From Skermania piniformis (GTDB lineage Bacteria > Actinomycetota > Actinomycetes > Mycobacteriales > Mycobacteriaceae): a DNA stretch of 64,000 bases. Location: assembly GCF_019285775.1 (NCBI RefSeq), contig NZ_CP079105.1:806001-870000 (forward strand). The letters are read 5' to 3'. Both the position numbers and the translations under genes were made by a program. Position 1 is the first letter of the stretch. Every line of letters starts with the position of its first letter. The notes below the pieces were generated by a model. That model was given only the letters and a program-made list of their open reading frames with translations. It ran no database searches and was not told the DNA's origin. Below, one piece after another: positions 19,301-31,300 of the stretch.

Positions 19301-22300
19301 ACCATCGCCGCGGTGTTCGCCGACGTGCTCGGCGTGTCGCAGGTGGGCGCGGACGACGACTTCTTCGGCCTGGGCGGCAATTCGCTGATCGCGGCAAAGG
19401 CGGCCCGGCAACTGTCCAACACGCTCGGGGTTTCGGTACCGGTGCGGACCTTCTTCGCCTCGTCGTCGGTGGCGGAGCTGGCGGCACAGCTGTCCGACGG
19501 ACCGGCGGACGACGACAACCGGGTGCCGGTGCGCCGGTACGAGCGGCCGGCCGATATGCCGCTGTCGCTGGCGCAGCAACGGATCTGGTTCCTGAATCGG
19601 ATGGATCCGGAGTCGGCGACCTACAACGTGCCGGTCGTATTGCGGCTCGAGGGCAACGTGGACGTGCCGGCGTTGGTCGGGGCCGTGCACGACGTGGTTT
19701 CCCGGCACGAGTCGCTGCGGACCGTTTTTCCCGAGGACGCCGGCGCTTTCCAGCAGATCCTGACCCCGGACGAGGTCGAGTTCGAGGTCGATGTCGTCGA
19801 CGTGGCCGAGGCCGAGCTGACCGCCGCGCTGGCCGAGTTCGCCGGTCGCGGTTTCGATCTGACCCGGGAGATCCCGATCCGATCGCGGATCCTGCGAGTG
19901 GCTCCGAACGACGTGGCGATGGTCTTCGTCGTCCATCACATCGCCTCCGACGGTCTGTCGTTGCGCCCGTTGTCGAACGACCTGACCGAGGCGTACTCGG
20001 CGCGCGTCGCCGGGTTGGCGCCGAACTGGCAGCCGCTACCGGTCCAGTACGCCGACTACACGCTGTGGCAGCGCGACGTGCTGGGTGACGAGGCCGACCC
20101 GGAGTCGGTCGCGGCGCGTCAGATCGCCTACTGGAAAAAGGCTTTGGCCGGAATTCCGGAGGAGCTGGAGCTGCCGCTGGATCGGCCGCGGCCGCCGGTC
20201 CAGTCGTTCGTCGGTCACCGGGTCGGGTTCGATATCGATCGCGAGGTGTATGCCGGGCTGGTCGAACTGGCGCGGACCCGCAAGGTGTCGTTGTTCATGG
20301 TCGTGCACGCGGCGTTCGCGGTGCTGCTGGATCGGCTCTCGGCCACGCGGGACATCGTGATCGGGACGGCTCAGGCGGGCCGTGCCGACGCCGCGTTCGA
20401 CGACTTGATCGGGATGTTCGTCAACACCTTGGTGCTGCGCACCGAGCTGGACAACGCGACGTCGTTCGGCGATCTGCTGATCCAGGTACGTGAGGTGGAC
20501 CTGGCGGCGTTCGCGAACGCCGACGTGCCGCTGGAGCGGTTGGTCGAGGTGCTGAACCCGGTTCGGTCGCAGGCCCGGCATCCCCTGTTCCAGGTGTTCC
20601 TGGCGTTCCAGAACATGCACGAAGCCGGGATGGAGTTGCCCGAGCTGACGGTCGAGGCACGCGAGGTCGACGTCGACGTGGCGAAGTTCGACCTGCAGTT
20701 GATGATCTACGAACGGCCGGGCGGCGCGGCCGACGGCGCTGGTCTGCGCGCCGAGTTCGTCTATGCGACAGATCTTTTCGATGAGTCGACGATCCATGGG
20801 TTCATCGAGCGACTGCACCGCATCCTGGCCGGGGTGGTTGCGGACCCGCGGCGGGCGATCGGTGATCTGGCGATTCTGGCCGACGGGGAGCGCGCGGAGC
20901 TGGTCTCGCGGACCGGCGCACCGTGGTCGGGGCGGCCGCGCACGCTGGCGACGATCATCGCCGATGCGGTGTCGGTCGATCCGGACGGTGTGGCCGTCGT
21001 CGAGGGCGACGAGGTGCGCACCTACCGGCAGCTGGACCGGGAGTCCGATCAGCTGGCGCGGCTGTTGATCGCTTCCGGAGCGGGGCCGGAATCGTTTGTT
21101 GCGGTGGCGATTCCGCGGGGGATCGGGTCCGTGCTGGCGGTCTGGGCGGTGGCCAAGGCCGGCGCCGCGTTCCTGCCGGTCGACCCGGGCTATCCGATCG
21201 AGCGAATCGCGCACATGGTGCGCGACTCGGCGGCGGTGCTGGGCTTGACCGGGATCGAGCACCGGGCGAAGCTGCCCGACGACCTGCATTGGATCGTGCT
21301 GGACGACGGCCTGACCCGGCGGCGGTACTCGGCGCTGTCGACGGAGCCGGTGACCGACGCCGACCGGCTCGCGCGGTTGTCGGTCGATCACCCGGCGTAC
21401 CTGATCTACACGTCGGGTTCGACCGGTCGGCCCAAGGGCGTGGTGGTATTGCACGCCGGTCTGGCACCGTTCGGTGCCGAGATGCGGTACCGGTTCGGTG
21501 TCGACAGTGCGTCGCGGACCCTGCATTTTGCTTCGCCGAGCTTCGATGCCTCGGTCCTCGAGCTGCTGTTGGCGCTCGACGCCGCGGCGACGATGGTGAT
21601 CGCGCCGCCGAGTATCTACGGTGGCGCCGAACTCGCGGATCTGCTTCGGGCGCAGCACGTCACCCACGCCTTCGTGACCCCGGCGGCGCTCGCCTCGGTC
21701 GATCCGGCGGGTCTGCCGGAGCTGCGCACCGTGGCGGTCGGCGGCGAGGCCTGTCCGACCGATCTGGTCGCACGCTGGTCGATCCATGTCGATCTCTTCA
21801 ACGCCTACGGTCCCACCGAGGCCACGGTGGCGACCAGCATCTCCGATCCGCTGCGGCCGGACGAGCCGGTGACGATCGGCGGACCGATCCGGGCGGCGGC
21901 GAACTACGTGCTCGACGACCGGCTGCACCCGGTGCCGGACGGGATTCTCGGTGAGCTCTATGTCGCCGGGATCGGTGTGGCCCGCGGGTATCACAACCGG
22001 CCGGGGCTGACCGCGAGCCGCTTCGTCGCCGATCCGTTCGGCGCACCGGGCAGCCGCGCCTATCGCACCGGCGACCTGGTCCGGTGGTCCCGACGGTTTG
22101 CCACTCCGGCGCTGATCTACCTGGGGCGTAACGACTTCCAGGTGAAAGTGCGCGGTTTCCGGATCGAGCTCGGGGAGATCGACGCGGCGCTCGCGGCGCA
22201 TCCGGAGGTGGATTTCGCGGTCACCATGGGCCGGACCGGTCCGGTCGGGATGCCGCAACTCGTCGGTTACGTGCACCCGGTCGCCGGCGCCGAGCCGACG

Positions 22301-25300
22301 CCCGCGGAGTTGGCCGATTTCGTCGGGCAGCGACTGCCCGCACACATGGTGCCCACCGCGATCATCGTGCTGGACGCGGTGCCGCTGACCCCGCAGGGCA
22401 AGCTGGACCGGAAGGCGTTGCCGGCGCCCGAGTTCGTCAGCAAACTGTTCCGGCCGCCGGTCACGGTGGTCGAGGAGATCGTGGCCGGCATCTTCGGCGA
22501 GGTGCTCGCGGTACCGCGGGTCGGTGCGGACGACGACTTCTTCGAGCTCGGCGGCAACTCGCTGATCGCGACCCAGGTGGTCTCCCGGCTCGGTGCCGCG
22601 CTGCGCACCACGGTGCCGGTGCGGGTGCTGTTCGAGGCCACCACCGTGGAGGCGCTGGCGGCTCGGGTGGAGCAACATGCCGGCGCCGGCGGCCGGCAAC
22701 CCCTGGTCGCCGCGGCCCGGCCGGCGCGGATTCCGCTGTCGCTGGCCCAGCAGCGGATGTGGTTCCTCAATCGCTTCGACGGCGATTCCGCGGTGAGCAA
22801 CATTCCGGTGGCCATCCAGTTGCTCGGCGAGCTGGACGTGCCGGCGCTGCAGGTCGCGATCATCGACGTCGCGGATCGGCACGAGTCGCTGCGGACGGTA
22901 TTTCCGGATTCCTCGGTGGGCCCGCGGCAGGTCGTGCTCGACGCCGCGCAAACCGTTCCGGACCTGACCCCGGTCCCGGTGACCGTGGACGAGCTGCCGG
23001 CGCGGCTGGCCGAGCTGGCCTCGATCGGTTTCGACGTCTGCACCGAGGTTCCGCTGCATGCCAGGCTGTTCGAGCTCGGCGAGCGGGACTACGTGCTGGG
23101 CTTGGTGGTGCACCACATCTCGGCGGACGGTTGGTCGATGAGCCCGCTCGCGCGGGATGTGATGGTGGCGTATTCCGCGCGTTCGGTCTGGGACGCTCCG
23201 GCGTGGGCGCCGCTGCCGGTGCAGTACGTCGACTTCGCGCTCTGGCAGCGGGAGGTGCTCGGCGCCGAGTCGGACCCGGACTCGCTGATCGCCCGCCAAC
23301 TGCGGTACTGGTCGACCAACCTGGCCGACCTGCCGGATCAGCTCGATCTGCCCAGCGACCGGCCGCGGCCGGCGATCGCCTCGTTCCGCGGCGACACGGT
23401 CCGATTCGAGATCGACGCGCAGCTGCATGCGGCGCTCAACAACTTTGCCCGGGCGCGCGGGGCGACCTTGTTCATGGTCGTGCACGCAAGCCTGGTGTTG
23501 CTGCTGTCGAAACTGTCCGGCAGCCACGACATCGCCGTCGGCACCCCGGTCGCCGGCCGGGGTGATCCCGCGCTCGACGATCTGGTCGGGATGTTCGTCA
23601 ACACGTTGGTGTTGCGGACGCAGGTCGACGACACCGGCTCGATCGCCGATCTGCTGGTCCGGGTGCGCGAAGGCGACCTGGCCGCGTTCGGGCACACCGA
23701 CGTGCCGTTCGAGCGGCTGGTCGAGGTGCTGAATCCGGCGCGGTCACGGGCCCGGCATCCGCTGTTCCAGGTCATGCTGGCGTTCCAGAACCTGGCTCGG
23801 ACCGAGCTGGAGCTGCCCGGGTTGTCGGTCAGCGAGGTGGCGTTCGACACCCCGACAGCGCGATTCGATCTGCAGCTGACGCTCAGCGACCATGTCGGCC
23901 GGCACGGCGAGCCGGCCGGGATCTCGGCCGAGCTCAGCTATGCGACGGATCTGTTCGACCAGTCGTCGATGTATGTGTTCGCCGAACGCTTCGTCCGGGT
24001 CCTGCGCGCCGTGGTGGCCGAGCCGGACGCGGCGGTACGGGCGGTGTCGGTGCTCGGCGAGGACGAGCGGTCGCGGGTCCTGACCGGTCCGGCGTTGGGG
24101 CTGTCCGAGGTGTTGCCGGCAGACACGCTGGCATCGGCGTTCGCCGGCCAGGTAGAACGTTCGCCGGAGGCGCCGGCGGTCGTGTTCGCCGGGGATACGC
24201 TCGACTACGCCGAGTTCTCCGCCCGGGTGAACCGCTTGGCGCGCGGGCTGATCGAGCTCGGGGTCGGGCCCGAATCGTTGGTCGCCGTAGCGATTCCACG
24301 GTCGATCGAGATGCTCACCGCGATCTACGCGGTGACCGTCGCCGGCGGCGGGTACGTCCCGGTCGATCCGGACCAGCCGGCCGAACGGGTGCGGTACGTG
24401 TTGGCGTCGGCCGCCCCGGTGGTGGTGCTGACCGCGGGTGGATCGGTCGGGGCCGTCCCCGGACTGGTGCGCGACGTACGGACCTGGGAGGTATCCGGGT
24501 ACGCCGATGCGCCGGTGACCGACGCCGAGCGCTCGGCCCCGGTGCGACCGGAGAACACGGCCTACGTGATCTTCACGTCGGGTTCGACCGGCCGGCCGAA
24601 AGGTGTGGCCGTATCGCACCGCGCGGTGCTGAACCGGCTGCGTTGGATGCAGGCGGAGTACCAGCTCCGCGCCGACGAAGCGGTGCTGCAGAAGACGCCG
24701 GTCACCTTCGACGTCTCGGTCTGGGAGTTGTTCTGGCCGTTGCAGGTCGGGGCTCGCCTGGTGATCGCCCGACCGGACGGACATCGCGATCCGCACTATC
24801 TGGTCACCGTGATCGCCGCGGAGCAGGTCTCGATGCTGCACTTCGTGCCGTCGATGCTGAGCGTGTTCCTGGCCGAGGGGGCGGTCCGGCCGTGCAGCTC
24901 GCTGCGCGCGGTGTTCGCCTCCGGTGAAGCGTTGCCGGTGTCGGTTGCCCGGCGGTTCCGGGAGCTGCTGCCCGACGTCGCGTTGCACAACCTGTACGGC
25001 CCGACCGAGGCTGCGGTCGATGTGACCTTCCACCCGGTGTCGGTCGCGGACGGATTCTCCGTGCCGATCGGCCGCCCGGTGTGGAACACCCGGGTGTATG
25101 TGCTGGATCCATGGCTGACGCCGGTCCCGGTCGGGGTGGTCGGCGAGCTCTACCTGGGTGGCGCGCAGCTGGCGCGCGGATATCTGGGCCGACCGGATCT
25201 CACCGCCGACCGGTTCGTCGCCGATCCGTTCGATCCGGACCCGGCGGGTGGCGCCCGGCTGTACCGGACCGGTGATCTGGTCTCCTGGAACAGCTCCGGC

Positions 25301-28300
25301 GAACTCGAATACGTCGGTCGGGCGGATTTCCAGGTGAAGCTGCGCGGGCAGCGGATCGAGCTCGGCGAGATCGAAGCGGTGCTCGCCGACGTGGCCGGGG
25401 TGGGCCAGGTCGTGGTCACCGTGATGGACGGCGAACTGGGCCAGCAGCTGGTCGCCTACCTGGTACCGGCCGATCCGGTGCCCGGGGTGGACGCGGACCG
25501 GGTGCGGGTGGCCGCGGCGGATCGGTTACCGGTGTACATGGTGCCGAGCGCGTTCGTGGTGTTGCCCGAGCTGCCGCTGAATTCGGCCGGCAAGCTGGAC
25601 CGGCGCGCCCTGCCGGCGCCTCAGGTGCAAGTCCGGGAGTTCCGGCCGCCGTCCACGCTGGTGGAGGAGATCGTCGCCGGCGTGTTCGCCGATGTGCTCG
25701 GGCTGGACCGGGTGGGCGTGGACGACGACTTCTTCGAGCTCGGCGGCAACTCGTTGGTGGCGACGCAGGTCGTGGCGCGACTCGGCGAGGCGCTGAATGC
25801 CGTGGTGCCGCTGCGCACCCTGTTCGAGGTCGCGTCGGTGGCCGGCCTCGCGGCCCGGATCGAGTCGCATGTCGACTCCGGGCGGATTCCGCTGACCGCG
25901 TGGGCTCGCCCGGATCGGGTTCCGTTGTCGTTGGCCCAGTCCCGGATGTGGTTCCTGAACCGGTTCGACCCGGACTCGGCGGCGTACAACGTCCCGTTCG
26001 CCGTGCGCTTGACCGGCATGTTGGACGTGGCGGCGCTGCGCGCGGCACTGGCCGATGTGGTCGCTCGGCACGAGGTGCTGCGGACGGTCTACCCGGAATA
26101 CGACGGGATCGGGTACCAGCAGATCCTGGACCCGGCCGACGCCGGGATCGAACTGGAACTCGGCGAACGGGTGACCGCCGGCGGAGTCGCGGCTGCCGTG
26201 GCCGAATTCATGGTCGGCCGGTTCGATGTGACCGCCCGGGTGCCGGTTCGGGCCCGGCTGTGGCCGATCGCCGACGGACCGGCGGCGGACAACGGGTCGG
26301 GGCCGGGCGGCGCGCGGGAGACGTTCGTGCTCGCGGTGGTCGTGCACCACATCAGTGGCGACGGCTTCTCGGTCGGTCCGCTGGTGCGCGATGTGATGGC
26401 CGCTTACACCGCGCGGGCGCGCGGCCAGGAACCCGGTTGGGCGCCGCTCGCGGTGCAATACGCCGACTATGCGTTGTGGCAACGGGACGTGCTCGGCGAC
26501 GAGACCGATCCGACCTCGTTGATCGCACACCGGATCGACTACTGGCGGCGCAAACTGGCCGGCCTGCCGGACGAGCTGGGCCTGCCGTTGGACCGGCCCC
26601 GGCCGGCGACCGCCAGTTTCCGGGGCGGTTCGCATCGGGTGCGGCTGGGCGCCGGCGCGGTGACCGATATCGCGGCGTTCGCCCGGGCCCAGGGCGTGAC
26701 GACGTTCATGGTCGTGCATGCCGCGCTGGCCGTGTTGCTGGCCCGGCTGTCCGGTCAGCCGGATATCGCGATCGGTACCCCGGTTGCCGGCCGTGGCGAG
26801 GCTGCGCTCGACGATCTGGTCGGGATGTTCGTCAACACCCTGGTGTTGCGCACCGAGGTCGACCCGGCGGACAGCTTCACCGAACTGCTCGGCCGGGTCC
26901 GGGAGATCGATCTGGACGCCTTCGGCAACGCCGACGTGCCGTTCGAGCGGTTGGTGGAAGTGCTCGATCCGCCGCGGTCGCAGGCGCGGCATCCGTTGTT
27001 CCAGGTGGCGCTCGCGTTCCAGAACCTGGGCGACACCCAGTTCGAGCTGCCCGGCCTGGTCGCGTCCGGGGTCGAGGTCGAGGCGGCGGCCACCCTGGCG
27101 AAGTTCGACCTCCAGGTCACCGTGTTGCCGGACACCGACGGTGCCGGGATGTGCTCGGGCACGGGCGGTTGGTCGGTGGACTGGGCCTTCGCGCGCGACA
27201 TCCTCGACGAGGCCTCGGTGGCCGGGTTCGCCGACCGGTTCGTCCGGCTGCTGGCCGCGGTCACCGCCGATCCGGCGGCGCCGGTAGGGGATGCGGCGTG
27301 GTGGTCGGCCGGGGAACGGGATCGCCTGCTGGCGTTGGGTTCCGGGCGGCCGGCCGAGCCGGCGATGTCGGCTGAGTCGGCCGAGCCGGCGATGTCGGCC
27401 GAGCCGGCGATGCCGGCCGAGCCGGCGGACACGACGCTGGGCACGATGTTCACCGCTGCGGTCGCGCGATGGTCGGACCGGCCCGCGGTGTCGACCGGAG
27501 CGGTCGAGTGGTCCTACGCGGAGCTGGGTGCCCAGGCATTCCGCTGGGCCCGCTTGCTGATCGGGCTCGGCGTCGGCCCCGGCGCCTTGGTGGGCGTGGT
27601 GTTGCCCCGCGACGAGCGGTTGGTCGCAGTGTTGGCGGCGATCACGGTGACCGGCGGCGGGTACGTGCCGATCGACCCGGCGGCGCCGGCGGAACGCATC
27701 GGCTGGATCCTGGCCGACTCCGCGCCGGCGGTGGTGCTGGTGTCGGCGGCGGATCGGGAGTTGGTCGCCGGCACCGCCGCTCGGGTCGTGGCCGTCGACG
27801 AGGTGGACTTGACCGGCTGGTCGGCCGCGCCGGTGCGCGACGCCGAGCGACCCGTCCGGCCGTCGGGGTCGGACGTGGCCTATGTGATCTACACCTCGGG
27901 TTCGACCGGTCGGCCCAAGGGCGTGCTGGTGGAACACCGGAACGTGGTCACCCTGCTGGCGAACACGCAGGGGCTGTTCGGGTTCGACGAGTCCGACGTG
28001 TGGACGATGTTCCATTCGTACGCATTCGACTTCTCGGTATGGGAGATGTGGGGTGCGTTGGTGCACGGTGGTGCGGTGGTCGTGGTCGACTACTTCACCG
28101 CGCGCTCACCGGAAGCGTTCCGCGAGTTGGTGGTCGAGCGCGGCGTGACGGTGCTGAGCCAGACGCCGCTCGCGTTCTACCAGTTCGCCGAGGCGGACCG
28201 GGTCGCCGGCGGGGACGGTCTGGCGCTGCGCCAGGTGATCTTCGGTGGCGACGCACTCGACGTGCCGAAGCTGGCCGGCTGGTTCGACCGGCATCCGGCC

Positions 28301-31300
28301 GGGCCACGGCTGGTGAACATGTACGGGATCACCGAAACGACCGTGCACGTGTCGTTCTCGGTGGTAGCCCCGGCGGCCGGCGGTGCCGGTTCGGCCGGCA
28401 CCGCCGGCGGTGTTGTTCCCGCCGGCACCGCCGGCACCGCCGGGAGTGTGATCGGTCGCGGGTTGCCCGGGTTGCGGTTGTACGTGCTCGACGCGCGGCT
28501 GCACCCGGTCCCGGTCGGGGTCGTCGGCGAGCTGTATGTCGCCGGTGCGCAACTCTCCCGCGGCTACCTGGGCCGTGGTGAGCTCACCGCCGGTCGGTTC
28601 GTGGCCGATCCGTTCGATCCGCTCGGCGGGCGGCTGTACCGGACCGGCGACGTGGTGCGGTGGGCCCGGAACGGCGAGCTGGAATATGTCGGTCGTTCGG
28701 ACGCGCAGGTGCAGTTGCGCGGGTTCCGGATCGAGCCGGGGGAGATCGAGGCCGCGATCACCGCGGACCCCGGGGTATCGCAGGCGCTGGTGCTGGTCCG
28801 CGACAGCGAGCTCGGACAGCAGTTGGTGGCCTACCTGGTGGTCGCGCCCGATGCGGCGGTCGATCCGGACGCGCTCCGGCTCCGGATCGGGCAGCAGTTG
28901 CCGGAATACATGATTCCGACTGCCTTCGTCACGCTCGATGCGATCCCGCTGACCGTCAACGGCAAGCTCGACCGGCCCGCGCTGCCGGAGCCGGCGATCC
29001 GGTCGAGTACCTACCGGGCGCCGTCGTCGCCGATCGAGGAGATCGTCGCCGCAACGTTCGCCGAGGTGCTGGAGGTGCCGCTGGTCGGCGCCGACGACGA
29101 TTTCTTCGGCCTCGGTGGTAACTCGCTGGTCGCCACGCAGGTGGTGGCCCGGTTGAGCCGAGCGCTGGATACCCGGGTCGCGGTACGTGAGCTGTTCGAG
29201 GCGTCGACGGTGGCCGGACTGGCGCTCCGGCTCGAATCGGCGGTCGGTGCCGGCGGCCGGATCGAGCTGACCGCACAGCCGCGGCCGGAGCGGGTACCGC
29301 TGTCGCTGGCCCAGTCCCGGATGTGGTTCCTGAACCGGTTCGATCCGGATTCGGCGGCATACAACATCCCGGTTGCGGTGGAGTTGGCCGGGGCGGTCGA
29401 TCAACTGGCACTGCGTGCTGCGGTCGCCGACGTGATTTCCCGGCACGAGATCCTGCGCACCGTGTACCCGGCGACCGACGACGGTCCGGCGCAGGTGGTC
29501 GTGCCGGCCGGGGACGAGATTCCGGAGCTGGTCACCGTCGTCACCACCGCCGAGCAACTGCCCGGTCAACTGGCGGAGTTCGCCGCCCGGCCGTTCGACG
29601 TGACGGCCGCCGTCCCGGTGCGGGTGCGGCTGTTCGCGATTCCCGGTGGGCGGCATGTGCTGGTGCTCGCGGCGCAACACATCGCCATCGACGGCTACTC
29701 GCTGAATCCGTTTGCTCGCGATCTGGCGGTGGCGTACCTCGCGCGCAGCCGGCACGAGGCGCCGGACTGGAGCCCGCTGCCGGTGCAGTACGCCGACTAC
29801 GCACTGTGGCAGCGGGCGGTGCTCGGGGACGAGGCCGATCCCGACTCGGTGCTCGCCCGGCAGCTCGACTACTGGCGAAATCAGTTGGCCGGCTTGCCGG
29901 ATCAGCTCGAACTACCGACCGACCGGCCGCGGCCGGCACTGCAGTCGTTCGCCGGCGGACGGGTGGCGTTCCCGATCGACGCGACGTTGCACGCGCTGCT
30001 GCGCGAGCTGGCCCGAGCGGCCGGCGCCAGCCTGTTCATGGTGGTGCACGCCGCCTTCGCACTGCTGTTGGCGCGGCTGTCCGGCACTACCGACATCGCG
30101 GTCGGCACGCCGATCGCCGGCCGCGGCGAACCGGCGACCGACGACCTGGTCGGAATGTTCGTCAACACGTTGGTGTTGCGGACCGAGGTCGGCGGCGAGC
30201 GGTCCTTCGGGGAGCTGCTCGAGCACGTACGCGAACGCGACCTGAACGCGTTCGCACACGCCGACATTCCGTTCGAACGACTGGTCGAGGTGCTGAACCC
30301 GCAGCGCTCCACTGCCCGCCACCCGCTGTTCCAGGTCGGCTTCTCGTTCCAGAACAACGCCCGGACAGCTCTGGAGCTGCCCGGACTGGAGCTGATCGAA
30401 CACGAATTGGACGCCGGGGTGGCCCAGTTCGACCTGCAGTTGATCGTGACCGACCGGTACGACGCGGCCGGTGCGCCGGGCGGGCTCGATGCGGTGTTCA
30501 GTTACGCCACCGAGTTGTTCGACGAGCAGACCGTGCGCGAGTTTGCCGACCGGTTCCAGCGGCTGCTCACCGCGATCCTCACCGATCCGACCCGACCGGT
30601 CGGCGACATCGACCTGTTGGCGCCGGACGAACGAACCCGGTTGTTGAACGCGTTCAACGACACCGCGCATTCCGTTGCCGGACCGGCCACCCTGGCCGAG
30701 CTGCTCGCCGACCGGCTCACGGCCGACCCCGATGCGGTCGCGCTGGAATTCGACGGCCGCGTCGTCCGGTACGGCGAGCTCGGCCGGCGGGTGAATCGAT
30801 TGGCCCGGCAGCTGATCGGGATCGGCGTCGGCCCGGAGTCGCGAGTGGCGCTCGCCCTGCGCAGGTCGGTCGAGCTGGTGGTCGGCATGTATGCGGTGAC
30901 CGCGGCCGGCGGCACGTATGTGCCGGTCGACCCGGATCAGCCGACCGACCGGACGGTGGCGATCCTGGCGACGGCGCAGCCGACCGTGGTGCTGGCTGCG
31001 GACGCCGGTTCGATCGACCGCGCGGCGCTGGGGCTCGACCCGTCCGTGCCGATCGTGTGGGTCGACGACGAAGCCGACCGGGCGAGCCTGTCGGCCGATC
31101 CGGTGCGATCCGCGGAACGGCGGGCACCGCTGCGCGACACGGCTGCGGCATACGTGATCTTCACCTCCGGATCGACCGGGAAGCCGAAGGGCGTCGTCGT
31201 GCCACATGCCGCGGTGATGAACCAATTGGCGTGGAAGGTCGAGGCATTCGGTCTGGACCGGACCGACGCCGTGGTGTTGAAGACCGCGGCCACGTTCGAT

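Noticed and set aside
20036-23695. 1219-codon minus-strand frame inside NRPS1
   Set aside because: Low-complexity His/Arg/Gln-rich translation without a ribosome site, fully overlapped by intact NRPS domains.
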